DNA of 64,000 nt from Desulfobacula sp. Lineage in GTDB: Bacteria; Desulfobacterota; Desulfobacteria; Desulfobacterales; Desulfobacteraceae. The notes under the pieces were generated by a model. That model was not told the DNA's origin and did no database searches. It saw only the letters and a program-made list of their open reading frames with translations. Shown in pieces: positions 1 to 8,686 of the stretch. The position numbers and the translations under genes were made by a program. Where the stretch lies: NCBI GenBank assembly GCA_023701135.1, contig JAMPXP010000003.1:62001-126000 (forward strand). Reading direction: 5' to 3'. Every line of letters begins with the position of its first letter. The stretch's first letter is position 1.

Positions 1-1313
1 CGGTTCGAACCAAGATTGACGAATCAAAGGTTGAACTGCTCTGCAGGGTTGCCGACAGTGTCCCGGGCCAAGTCATGGGAGATCCTCACAGGTTTCGTCA
101 GGTATTGCTCAATCTTTTAAGCAACGCCATTAAATTCACTAGCAAAGGATACATTAAAATCTGTTTGGATTCCGAACAGGTGGATGACGATGGCATCAAA
201 TTGATCGTCACTGTGATTGATACGGGAATCGGTGTTTCAAAAGATGAACTGGAAAGAATATTCAGGCCCTTTATCCAATCTGAAAATGACATTACTCACC
301 GTTATGGAGGAACCGGCCTTGGGCTTGCCATCAGCCGGAATATTGCCCAAAAGATGGGGGGGGATGTCTGGGCGGAAAGCAAAATCAACAAAGGCTCGAC
401 TTTTTATTTTACAGCCTGTTACAGAGCTGCAGAAAATATAAAGGCAAAACGGATCAGGACTGCCCGGTTGAATGGGAAAAAGGTTCTGATTTCAACGACT
501 TCGGATGAAACTCATCAAATATTATACCATGAACTGGGGCTTGCAGGTATGGACGTCACCCATATCGATTTACCAGACCTTATACCCGAGTTGAAAAAAA
601 AATCTGGGAAGAGATTTGATATTGCCATCATTGATTTCGGTAAAACTATAAAAGTTTCAATTCATGATTTCAACAGCAAGATTGCCAACCTTCATCCCCG
701 CGAGTATCCATTTGATTTCATCGCCTGCTCCATACCTGTTCCGGGAATTGCCGACAGTTTCAGTAAAGCCGGCTTCAAAGGTTATCTGCCGACCCCGGTA
801 TCAAAAAATAAATTATTTCAAATGCTTGCTTATATCCTGGGAATGGAGAATGAAAAAGCGATTGATTTAGATTGTTCTGCCGGAATTATGACCAGTCACC
901 GGCTGTCTGAAAATAAAAAATATATGGCATCCATCCTGCTGGTTGAAGATAATCCCGTTAATCAGAAAATGACGGATCTGATGCTGTCCAAAGCCGGTTA
1001 TAGGATTGATATTGCCGCCGACGGCAGGGAAGCAGTTTATAAATACACAGCTCAACCCGATGCCTATGATTTGATTTTTATGGATATCAATATGCCAGCC
1101 ATGGACGGATTTCAGGCAACACGGCTGATCCGTTCCTTTGAAGAAAAAAATATGGATCTCCCAAAGATTCCCATCCTTGCGCTGACAGCCAATGTTTTGG
1201 ATGATTTTAAGATTAAATGTGATGAAGCAGGGATGGATGGCTTTCTCACCAAACCCATTAAAAGGGAGCTTGTTTTTCAGGCCATTCAGCAATGGGCCGG
1301 AAAAAGAAAATGA
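1..1313 (+). CDS. Hybrid sensor histidine kinase, C-terminal part (cut by window edge)
   Basis: The reading frame is already open at base 3 and the N-terminus (sensor and HisKA parts) lies outside the window. What remains begins in the HATPase domain: the N box 'NLLSNAIKFT' and the G boxes 'DTGIGV' and '[10 protein letters not shown]' are clear. A weak receiver-like region follows; it keeps 'IAIID' but lacks the usual acidic pair at its start, so it is probably a pseudo-receiver. The C-terminal receiver (about the last 125 residues) is intact: 'LLVEDNPVNQ', phospho-acceptor Asp in 'IFMDINMPAMDG', a Thr in 'LALTAN' and Lys in 'LTKPI'. It would autophosphorylate and pass phosphate to the terminal receiver. 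No Hpt domain follows, so a separate phosphotransfer partner is expected. The stop lies 6 bases from the convergent topA stop. Confidence 0.9.
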   Translation, partial: VRTKIDESKVELLCRVADSVPGQVMGDPHRFRQVLLNLLSNAIKFTSKGYIKICLDSEQVDDDGIKLIVTVIDTGIGVSKDELERIFRPFIQSENDITHRYGGTGLGLAISRNIAQKMGGDVWAESKINKGSTFYFTACYRAAENIKAKRIRTARLNGKKVLISTTSDETHQILYHELGLAGMDVTHIDLPDLIPELKKKSGKRFDIAIIDFGKTIKVSIHDFNSKIANLHPREYPFDFIACSIPVPGIADSFSKAGFKGYLPTPVSKNKLFQMLAYILGMENEKAIDLDCSAGIMTSHRLSENKKYMASILLVEDNPVNQKMTDLMLSKAGYRIDIAADGREAVYKYTAQPDAYDLIFMDINMPAMDGFQATRLIRSFEEKNMDLPKIPILALTANVLDDFKIKCDEAGMDGFLTKPIKRELVFQAIQQWAGKRK

Positions 1314-1319
1314 TTCCTT

Positions 1320-3587
1320 TTATTGATATTCTTTAAAGGCGCATTCCCGGTTCGGGCATTTCAGGAATTTTCCTTCCTTTTTGCTTTCTTTTTCAATAAG
1401 ATATGGGTTACCACATTCAGGGCAGGCCTTATTCTCCGGTTTATCCCAGGAAGCAAATTTACAATCCGGATAGGTTGAGCATCCATAAAACGTTTTCCCG
1501 CGCTTAGATTTTTTTTCAACGATATGTCCTGAACATCCTTTTTCAGGACATTTAACCCCAGTATCGACAAGGCTCTGTTCTCCATTGATGGATTCCGTGT
1601 GTTTGCAGTCGGGATATCCGGTACAGGCCAGGAAAGGGCCGAACCGGCCTTCTTTTTGAACCATGGGTTTTCCGCATTTGATGCAATCTTTTACCTTTGT
1701 GTGATCTATTATTTTTTCCTGAATGAAAATATTGCCTTTCTCATCCCTTAGATAATTACTGGTAAAAGAGCAGTCGGGATATCCGGTACAGGCCAGGAAA
1801 TGTCCGTTCCGGCCGATTTTGATATTTAATTGTTTACCGCAGACCGGACACATAAGATGTGTATCTATTCCAACCCCCTTAACGCTGACCATCTGCTTAC
1901 CGGCCATATCCAGATTTTTCTTAAAGGAGGTATAAAAATCTTTTAACAACTGGACTTCTTCCATTTTGCCGCTTTCAACATCATCCAGGTTGTTTTCCAT
2001 CAGGGCAGTAAAAGAAATATTTAAAACCCCGGGAAAAGATAACACGAGCAGATCATTGACAATGAATCCAAGCTCACTTGGGACAAAAAATTTATTAATC
2101 AGCTCGACATATCCTTTATCCCGGATCACCGTAAGAATGGATGCATAGGTACTGGGCCGACCGATCCCGTTTTTCTCCAGCTCTTTTACCAGTGATGCTT
2201 CTGTAAATCGCGGCAAGGGCTTTGTGAAATGCTGTTTTGGAAGGATCTGCAATACCTTTAAGGCCGATCCCGGCGCAACTTCCGGAAGCGTCTGGATGTC
2301 CGGTTCTTTTACGTCTTCCGCCTGTGAATACAGTATCATAAACCCAGGGAATTTGATGGTCGACCCGCTGACTGAAAAAAGATATTTTTCCGTTGCCTGG
2401 ATCAGGATGGTTTTTTGATCGATGATGGCCTGGGCCGCCTGGGAGGCGACAAACCGTTTCCAAATCAGGTCATAGAGTCTGAACTGGTCCGGTGTCAGAA
2501 AATTTTTAAGTTTTTCAGGAGTATTGAAAACCGATGTGGGCCGGATGGCCTCATGGGCATCCTGGGCTTTGTTTTTGTTTTTAAAGAACCGGGGAGAATC
2601 CAGTGCATATTCGTGCCCCAGGGTTTGGGAAAGATAGGTCTGGGCATCCAAAGCCGCATCCGCCGATATTCTGATGGAATCGGTTCGCATATAGGTAATC
2701 AGGCCTTCGGGACCGCTAGTACCAATTTCAATGCCTTCATAGAGCTGCTGCGCAACCACCATGGTTTTTTTTGCAGAAAATTTAAGGCGGTTGATGGCAT
2801 CCTGTTGCAGTTTGCTGGTAATAAAAGGGGGAAGGGGATTTTTTTTTACGGTTTTGGCTTTTATTTCGCTGACAAGAAAATCTGCCTTTTCAAGATCCTT
2901 AAAAGCATCCTGTGCTTGGGCTTCATTGGAAATTTTTGCCTTTTTGCCGTTGATTTTTATGAGTTCGGCTTTAAATGCCGGTGGTACACTGGCCAATAAA
3001 TCTGCCGTAATGGTCCAGTATTCTTCCGGGATAAACTTCCGGATTTCCCTTTCCCTGTCACAGATAATTTTGACTGCAACCGATTGGACCCTGCCGGCAC
3101 TCAGCCCCCTTTGCACCTTTTGCCAGAGAAGGGGAGAAATCTGATAGCCCACCAGGCGGTCCAGCTTTCTTCTGGCCTGCTGGGCGTCATATTTATGGGC
3201 ATCGGGCTTTTGTGTATTCTGAAGGGCTTCTTCAATGCCCCGTTTAGTTAATTCATGGATCAGCACGCGGTGAAAGGTTCTGTTTTTGGATTTAAGGATA
3301 TCCATGATATGAAAGGCAATGGCTTCCCCCTCCCGGTCAGGGTCAGGCGCAAGATAAATATCTTCTGCATCTTCTGCAAGCTTTTTAAGGTTGGCAATAA
3401 TTTTGGATTTATCTTTGATGTTTACATAGCTGGCTTTAAAATTATTTTCAATATCAATGCCCAGGGTTTTGACTGGAAGGTCTCTTATATGGCCAGCACT
3501 GGCAGCAATATTAAACTCATTGCCCAGATATTTTTTCAAGGTTTTAATTTTAGTTGGAGACTCTACAATGATCAGGGGTTTTTTCAA
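1320..3587 (-). CDS. topA: DNA topoisomerase I
   Basis: Type IA topoisomerase of 755 residues that relaxes negative supercoils. The Toprim domain opens with 'IVESPTKIKTLKKYLG' and contains 'DPDREGEAIAFHI'; the catalytic tyrosine is about residue 299 in 'GLITYMRTDS'. The C-terminus holds four zinc-ribbon units with paired cysteines (from about residue 575 to the end), two of which share an identical core 'FLACTGYPDC'. The ATG at 3587 overlaps the dprA stop by 4 bases, so the two are translationally coupled, an arrangement common in bacteria (dprA-topA). The 3' end converges with the upstream kinase with only 6 bases between the stops. Identity is certain from motifs and length. Confidence 0.97.
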   Translation of the reverse strand: MKKPLIIVESPTKIKTLKKYLGNEFNIAASAGHIRDLPVKTLGIDIENNFKASYVNIKDKSKIIANLKKLAEDAEDIYLAPDPDREGEAIAFHIMDILKSKNRTFHRVLIHELTKRGIEEALQNTQKPDAHKYDAQQARRKLDRLVGYQISPLLWQKVQRGLSAGRVQSVAVKIICDREREIRKFIPEEYWTITADLLASVPPAFKAELIKINGKKAKISNEAQAQDAFKDLEKADFLVSEIKAKTVKKNPLPPFITSKLQQDAINRLKFSAKKTMVVAQQLYEGIEIGTSGPEGLITYMRTDSIRISADAALDAQTYLSQTLGHEYALDSPRFFKNKNKAQDAHEAIRPTSVFNTPEKLKNFLTPDQFRLYDLIWKRFVASQAAQAIIDQKTILIQATEKYLFSVSGSTIKFPGFMILYSQAEDVKEPDIQTLPEVAPGSALKVLQILPKQHFTKPLPRFTEASLVKELEKNGIGRPSTYASILTVIRDKGYVELINKFFVPSELGFIVNDLLVLSFPGVLNISFTALMENNLDDVESGKMEEVQLLKDFYTSFKKNLDMAGKQMVSVKGVGIDTHLMCPVCGKQLNIKIGRNGHFLACTGYPDCSFTSNYLRDEKGNIFIQEKIIDHTKVKDCIKCGKPMVQKEGRFGPFLACTGYPDCKHTESINGEQSLVDTGVKCPEKGCSGHIVEKKSKRGKTFYGCSTYPDCKFASWDKPENKACPECGNPYLIEKESKKEGKFLKCPNRECAFKEYQ
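1605..1800. repeat. Exact 31-bp direct repeat inside the topA zinc-ribbon region
   Basis: The same 31 bases occur at 1605-1635 and 1770-1800, 165 bases apart, and encode the shared core FLACTGYPDC of two neighbouring zinc ribbons. Perfect identity at the DNA level, beyond what protein conservation needs, suggests recent duplication or gene conversion between the two units. Confidence 0.85.
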
Positions 3588-4720
3588 TGGTAATCCTCCG
3601 CGATAGAATAGCAGTTGCCCTGGTGACGGTTCACTCTGCCTTTCAGTTCAAGGTCAAGCAACTGGGATGCAACCTCGGAACTCTTCATTCCGCTTTTTTC
3701 AATGATGATATCAATATGGACGGGATAAGGCTCAAGAAAATTTAAAATCCAAGGACGATTCTGGGAAATGTTTGGATAGGCGCCGGATTCAGGATTTTCT
3801 AATGGGGTTTGGGGTAACGGTTTTTTTGTTTCATGAATAAAATGATACAGCTCGTCAATAATGTCCATTTCAGTTTCAACAAGTTTTGCTCCCTGTTTTA
3901 AAAGAGAATGGGTTCCTTCGCTTTTCCTGGATTTGATGCTCCCTGGAACGGCAAAGACTTCCCGGTTGTATTCGGAAGCAAGTCTTGCCGTAATCAAGGA
4001 ACCGCTTCTTTTGGCAGCCTCAACCACAATGCTGCCGCATGAAATTCCTGCAATGATACGGTTCCGGACAGGGAAATGACCAGGTATGGGGTCGGCATCC
4101 ACCTTGAATTCAGAAAAAATGGTTCCGGTTTCGGCAACGGCATTGAATAGGGATTCATTTTCTTTGGGATATATTTTTTTCAAACCCGACCCCAGCACTG
4201 CAATGGTTCTTCCCTTTGCCCTCAAGGCGCCTTTATGGGCCATGGCGTCTATCCCCCTTGCAAGTCCGCTGACAATCTGAAAGCCCTTGGCAGCAAGCTT
4301 AAAGGATAGATTTTCTGCTGTGCTGAGACCATAGGATGTCGCGGTCCTGGACCCGATAATGGATATGCAGGGAGACTCATTGTCAAGGGTTCCATAATAG
4401 GTCAGAAGCGGAGGAGGGTCCTGAATCCGTCGTAAGAGGTCAGGGTAAAAAGGATCCGTAAGGGTGACGATATGGATATGGTTTCTGAAAATCTTCTCCA
4501 ATTCAGTTTTGGCCTTTTCCTTGAACAACTGAGGATGAAGAATGCCGTATAAGGTTTGGTTTGATATTTTTCCGATTGATTTAAGTTCAGCCTCAGAGGC
4601 TGTTAATATGGTTTCAGGAGACTGAAACCGGTCCATCAGTTTTTTATACAGGGCATTCCCTAAAAAAGGAATTTCCCTTAAAATGAACCAGGGTAAATAT
4701 TTGTCAAAAAAAGTCTGCAT
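3584..4720 (-). CDS. dprA: DNA-processing protein DprA (DprA/Smf)
   Basis: Protein of 378 residues. The Rossmann-like DNA-binding fold is recognised from 'IGSRTATSYGLSTAE', 'IVSGLARGIDAMAHKGAL', 'VLGSGLKKIYPKEN' and 'RNRIIAGIS'. A helix-hairpin-helix-like N-terminus ('LKSIGKISNQTLYG') and a winged-helix-like C-terminus ('EKSGMKSSEVASQLLDLELKGRV') complete the family plan. DprA loads RecA on incoming single-stranded DNA during natural transformation; comEC is also in this window at 49.9 kb. The start codon has no visible Shine-Dalgarno sequence and is directly preceded by the secF terminator (4722-4750), which is unusual. It is coupled to topA by a 4-base overlap. Confidence 0.95.
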   Translation of the reverse strand: MQTFFDKYLPWFILREIPFLGNALYKKLMDRFQSPETILTASEAELKSIGKISNQTLYGILHPQLFKEKAKTELEKIFRNHIHIVTLTDPFYPDLLRRIQDPPPLLTYYGTLDNESPCISIIGSRTATSYGLSTAENLSFKLAAKGFQIVSGLARGIDAMAHKGALRAKGRTIAVLGSGLKKIYPKENESLFNAVAETGTIFSEFKVDADPIPGHFPVRNRIIAGISCGSIVVEAAKRSGSLITARLASEYNREVFAVPGSIKSRKSEGTHSLLKQGAKLVETEMDIIDELYHFIHETKKPLPQTPLENPESGAYPNISQNRPWILNFLEPYPVHIDIIIEKSGMKSSEVASQLLDLELKGRVNRHQGNCYSIAEDYH

Positions 4721-4721
4721 A

Positions 4722-4750
4722 TTAAAAATGGGGATTGATTAAAATCCCCA
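4722..4750 (-). terminator. Rho-independent terminator after secF
   Basis: Perfect 8-bp stem (4729-4736 with 4743-4750) and a 6-base loop; on the minus strand it is followed by five T residues (A tract at 4724-4728). It ends the yajC-secD-secF transcript. Its T tract ends 3 bases before the dprA start codon. Confidence 0.8.
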
Positions 4751-4785
4751 AATTCCCCCGAGTTTCTTGAAATTTATGCCCGATC

Positions 4786-5817
4786 CTATTTTTTTTCAAC
4801 TGCAAGCACGATGGGGCTTGCTATATAGACAGTGGAATAGGTTCCTGAAATAATACCGATCAGCATGGCAAAGGCAAAGTTATGGATAATTTCACCGCCA
4901 AGAAAAAACAATGCAAGAACCACAATCAAAACAGTTCCCGATGTCAATATCGTCCTTGAGAGAGTCTCATTGATACTTTTGTTAAATATGTTTGATAATG
5001 ATTCCGAAGGGTCTGCTTTTTTAATATTTTCTCTTGCCCTGTCAAAGATGACAATTGTGTCGTTTACAGAAAACCCAATAATGGTCAATAAAGCCGCATT
5101 TACCTGGATGGAAAATTCAAGATTTAGAACGGAGAAAACCCCAATGATCATCATAACGTCATGTATCAGAGCAATAACAGCGCCAATGGCATACTTCAGT
5201 TTAAAAATCCAGAAAACCAGCAGGGATACAATCAGGGCAGCAAGTATAAGAATACCTATTCCGGCATTGAAAACGGAAAGAAAATACACAACTGTCATGA
5301 TGGCCCCGGCCGTGAGGGCAGATAGAAGGAGTTTATTTTCAAATCGGGCTGAAATATAAATCATCATGAACAAAATTGAATAAAAAAGCGCCAGAAGTGC
5401 TTTGTTTTTCAGATCATCCCCCACCTGGGGCCCGACCACTTCCATTCTGCGGATTTCAGGAACGACACCGGTTGAAGCCTGAATTGCCTTTATCAAAGAC
5501 TGAGACAAGCCTGAATCTGTCATTTCCGAACCTGTTGTTCGAATTAAATATTCATTGTCCTGCTCATGCCCGACATTTTGAACGGATGCTTCTTTTATAC
5601 CTATATTCGCAAGGGCGTTTCGGATTTTTTCTATGGGAGCTGATTCTGAAAATTTAATTTGAACCAAAGTCCCCCCGATGAAATCGATGCCGTAATTGGG
5701 CCCCCTATGAACAACCAAAGAGCTAATGCTGATGATGAGCAAAATGGCGGACAGGATAAATGCAAATTTTTGTTTACCCATGAAGTCTATATTGATATCA
5801 GGCTTAATCAGTTGCAT
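4786..5817 (-). CDS. secF: Protein translocase subunit SecF
   Basis: Inner-membrane protein of 343 residues, partner of SecD in proton-motive-force-driven release of exported proteins from SecYEG. The N-terminal transmembrane segment is followed by the conserved 'YGIDFIGGTLVQI' motif; later membrane helices carry 'SVNDTIVIFDRARENI' and 'LSRTILTSGTVLIVV', all typical of SecF. The N-terminal segment 'FMGKQKFAFILSAILLIISI' matches the family start. It lies 12 bases after secD, so they form one operon with yajC. A strong terminator follows at 4722-4750. Confidence 0.97.
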   Translation of the reverse strand: MQLIKPDINIDFMGKQKFAFILSAILLIISISSLVVHRGPNYGIDFIGGTLVQIKFSESAPIEKIRNALANIGIKEASVQNVGHEQDNEYLIRTTGSEMTDSGLSQSLIKAIQASTGVVPEIRRMEVVGPQVGDDLKNKALLALFYSILFMMIYISARFENKLLLSALTAGAIMTVVYFLSVFNAGIGILILAALIVSLLVFWIFKLKYAIGAVIALIHDVMMIIGVFSVLNLEFSIQVNAALLTIIGFSVNDTIVIFDRARENIKKADPSESLSNIFNKSINETLSRTILTSGTVLIVVLALFFLGGEIIHNFAFAMLIGIISGTYSTVYIASPIVLAVEKK

Positions 5818-5829
5818 TTTGTAATTCCT

Positions 5830-7401
5830 TTATATGCTTAATTTCAATTTTGGATTGTTTTTAAGAGTAATATCAAACAGAACTCTAGCAAGAATCAGTG
5901 CCGTGAAAAGGCTGGCGAGGATACCGATGGTTAAAGTAACTGCAAATCCCTTTATCGGGCCGGTCCCGAACTGATAAAGCACAACCGCGGCAATGAGGGT
6001 TGTCAGATTGGAATCGATAATGGTGACTGCTGCCCGTTCAAAACCGGCATTAACTGCAGCCAGTGCTGTTTTTCCGGTTTTTATTTCTTCTTTGATCCGT
6101 TCATAAATCAAAACATTGGCATCCACCGCCATACCAATGGTAAGTATTATTCCGGCAATACCTGGAAGGGTCAGTGTAGCCTGAAAAGCTGCCAGGCCTC
6201 CCCCGATCATAAGCACATTGACAAGAAGGCCGAAATCTGCAATCAGGCCGGCCTTTTTGTAATAGACTGCCATGAACAATATAACAAAGATGCCGCCGAC
6301 CAGTGTTGAAAGAAGGCCCATCCGGATGGAATCCGCTCCCAGCGTTGGTCCGACCGTTCTTTCCTCGATAATAGTGACCGGTGCCGGCAAAGAACCGGCC
6401 CGCAGGGCAATGGCCAGATCTTTGGCTTCATTAAGCGAAAAATTACCGGTTATCACGGCCTTTCCTCCAGCAATCCGATCCTGAATGACCGGGGCTGAAT
6501 AGACGGTTTTATCGAGGATGATGGCCAGTCGCTTATGAATATTTTCACCTGTGATGCGATCGAAAATTTTGGCTCCCTGTCGGTCAAATTCTATGCCGAC
6601 CTGGGGTTGTTGAAACTGATCAAATTCAACCCGTGCATTGGTCAAAAGACTGCCATCCAGAAGAACTCTTTTTTGTATTAAAAAGGGAGTTTTTGTTGTT
6701 GAGCCCGAGGCTGAATCCTGCTTTTCCTGGTACAGAATCTCATCCCCGGCAGGAATAGAACCATTCATGGCTGCTGCCATGTCGGCATCATCATCCACAA
6801 GCTGGAAGGTCAGTTGGGCGGTTTTTCCGATGAGGCCCTTGGCCCTCTCCGGGTCCTTGATCCCGGGTAATTGTAAAAGGATTCTGTTTTCACCTTGAAT
6901 TCTGATATCCGGCTCACTTACACCGAATTCATCAATCCGATTTCGGATGGTTTCCAACGCCTGGCGGGAGGCCATTTTCTTGATTTCATCAATTTCATTC
7001 GCCGACAATTTTAAGGTATAGGTGAAGATATTATTTTCGGTACGGGATGAATCAATCTCTATGTTTTTATAATATTTGGAAAGAAGGGTTTCAAATCCTG
7101 ATTTGTCATTTTCCCCCTCAAATTTTGCCAGGATGGAATTGTCATTTTGGCGTGAGATACCGGAATGCTTGACCTCATCTTCCCGGAGCTGCCTTTTAAT
7201 TTCCTGAATGATTCTTTCCACCTCGGTTTCAACGGCTTTGATGCTCTGGACTTCAAGGACAAGATGCATCCCTCCCTGAAGATCCAATCCCAGATTGATT
7301 TTTTTATGGGGCCAGATGTTATAAAATGTCGGCATCATCCAGACAATGGAAGCCAGGATCACCCCGATGCTTAAAAGAATTTTAAAGGTAAATGGTTTCA
7401 A
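5830..7401 (-). CDS. secD: Protein translocase subunit SecD
   Basis: Protein of 523 residues with an N-terminal membrane helix, a large periplasmic region and five C-terminal membrane helices. Diagnostic motifs are 'LGLDLQGGMHLVLEV' near the start, 'RNRIDEFGVSEPDIRIQG' and 'ILLQLPGIKDPERAK' in the first periplasmic part, and 'TIGMAVDANVLIYERIKEE' in the membrane part. SecD and SecF are separate chains here, as in most Proteobacteria. yajC lies 20 bases upstream and secF 12 bases downstream. Confidence 0.97.
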   Translation of the reverse strand: MKPFTFKILLSIGVILASIVWMMPTFYNIWPHKKINLGLDLQGGMHLVLEVQSIKAVETEVERIIQEIKRQLREDEVKHSGISRQNDNSILAKFEGENDKSGFETLLSKYYKNIEIDSSRTENNIFTYTLKLSANEIDEIKKMASRQALETIRNRIDEFGVSEPDIRIQGENRILLQLPGIKDPERAKGLIGKTAQLTFQLVDDDADMAAAMNGSIPAGDEILYQEKQDSASGSTTKTPFLIQKRVLLDGSLLTNARVEFDQFQQPQVGIEFDRQGAKIFDRITGENIHKRLAIILDKTVYSAPVIQDRIAGGKAVITGNFSLNEAKDLAIALRAGSLPAPVTIIEERTVGPTLGADSIRMGLLSTLVGGIFVILFMAVYYKKAGLIADFGLLVNVLMIGGGLAAFQATLTLPGIAGIILTIGMAVDANVLIYERIKEEIKTGKTALAAVNAGFERAAVTIIDSNLTTLIAAVVLYQFGTGPIKGFAVTLTIGILASLFTALILARVLFDITLKNNPKLKLSI

Positions 7402-7421
7402 TCTCTTAACTCCTAATGGAT

Positions 7422-7766
7422 TTATTTTTTCTTTTTATCATCCTTCTGAATTGTATCATTTTCTGAAACCACAGCAGCAACGCTGGCCCTGGAAATCTTG
7501 ATTTTTACCTTCTCGGCAATTTCAAGGCCAATGCTGGTCTCATCAAGGGATTGGATGGTTCCATAAATACCACCTGAAGTCAGAATCCTGGCGCCCTTTT
7601 GTAAATTGGCAATCATTTCTCTGTGTTCTTTGGCTTTTTTTTGCTGGGGTCTGATCAAAAGAAAATAAAAAATGGCAAATAGAATAATGATCGGCAAAAA
7701 CCCCGCAAGTCCGCCTGCCTGACCTGCCTGACCGCCTGTTTGGCCCATTGCATATGCGACACTCAT
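7422..7766 (-). CDS. yajC: Sec translocase accessory protein YajC
   Basis: Small inner-membrane protein of about 114 residues that associates with SecDF. It has one membrane helix ('FLPIIILFAIFYFLLIRPQQKKAKEH'-type segment, about residues 25-45), the family hallmark 'FLLIRPQQK', and a cytoplasmic domain with 'GARILTSGGIYGTI'. A TTG directly before the ATG could also be read as a start, but the ATG at 7766 is 10 bases from a perfect AGGAGG (7777-7782). The Gly/Gln-rich N-terminus 'GQTGGQAGQAGG' is typical of the family. First gene of yajC-secD-secF. Confidence 0.95.
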   Translation of the reverse strand: MSVAYAMGQTGGQAGQAGGLAGFLPIIILFAIFYFLLIRPQQKKAKEHREMIANLQKGARILTSGGIYGTIQSLDETSIGLEIAEKVKIKISRASVAAVVSENDTIQKDDKKKK

Positions 7767-7804
7767 CAAAATATATCCTCCTTAAATATGTATTAAAACA
7801 AAGT

Positions 7805-8626
7805 TTATGATTTTTTAGCGGGAACCCAGATGGTCTTCCCATCAAACTGGATTCTGTCTATGGTATCAAAATTAATATCACGGAGAAGGGAAAAAACCTC
7901 TTCCATATTGTATACAATGATTTTGCTCAAGGGGCTCAGAAGATTGATATCCACATCCAGTTTTTTTTCAAGAAGATTATAGATAATCACCATGGTTTCG
8001 GAAAATTTTAAAATTTTTCCGACACCGGAACTCTGACCCTTGTCCTTGGGTTCATCTGCCCTGGGGGAGACCGTGATTCCCTGGGAAGCATAATAATCTT
8101 TTAAAATATTAAAATGAATATTCCAGATATTATCTCCAGGCTGGACCACATAGATGCCGTATGCCTTGATCCGGGGAGGGATAACAGCCCCAGAAGTATC
8201 AATTTTTTCTTCAAAAACAGCCCCTTCGTTTAAAAAGGCTTTTTCGAGGATATCTCTCATGGATACCTTAACATCTCCGATTTTCATATCCTCATCGGAA
8301 TGGACAATCATATCAAGGCTTTTTTTAATACCGAGGCTGTCCTTGCGTGATTCCATGAGATTCTTTAATTCTATGTCCTTTTCAAGATTTTGGTAATCTA
8401 TGGCCGGTGAAGAAATGATTTCCTTTTGAACTGTTCCATCTCCGGCAGAAGGGCTTACTTTCTGAATTTCATCCTGTTTCTCCTTTGTTTCGGTATTCTT
8501 CTGTTCATCTGGATGATCCATTCTCAACGGCGTCCCAAAAATCAGAAATCCCAGGATGATGATTCCGACCAAAACAAATGCAAGGGACCATCTTTTCTTT
8601 TTTGTTTCATTTTTTTTCAGGAGCAT
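7805..8626 (-). CDS. Single-pass membrane protein with LysM-like segment, function unknown
   Basis: Protein of 273 residues: a basic cytoplasmic start, one membrane helix (about residues 14-32, 'LAFVLVGIIILGFLIFG'), a charged linker and a probable periplasmic domain. Around residue 160 the text 'YVVQPGDNIWNIHFNIL' resembles the start of a LysM peptidoglycan-binding motif, and the end 'GKTIWVPAKK' also resembles the close of a LysM unit, with a long insert between. The start has a good Shine-Dalgarno (AAAGGAG). It sits between rng and yajC on the same strand, 35 bases before yajC, so it may be cotranscribed with the Sec genes. The family is not one I can name; a cell-wall-associated role is inferred. 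Confidence 0.7.
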   Translation of the reverse strand: MLLKKNETKKKRWSLAFVLVGIIILGFLIFGTPLRMDHPDEQKNTETKEKQDEIQKVSPSAGDGTVQKEIISSPAIDYQNLEKDIELKNLMESRKDSLGIKKSLDMIVHSDEDMKIGDVKVSMRDILEKAFLNEGAVFEEKIDTSGAVIPPRIKAYGIYVVQPGDNIWNIHFNILKDYYASQGITVSPRADEPKDKGQSSGVGKILKFSETMVIIYNLLEKKLDVDINLLSPLSKIIVYNMEEVFSLLRDINFDTIDRIQFDGKTIWVPAKKS

Positions 8627-8686
8627 AAGGGTCTCCTTTCGTATGACGATTGAAATTGTTTCAGATACACAATCGAAAGGCTTATG

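Noticed and set aside
1361-1585. 74-codon minus-strand frame within the topA end
   Set aside because: It is an alternate frame of the zinc-ribbon region of topA with no motif of its own.
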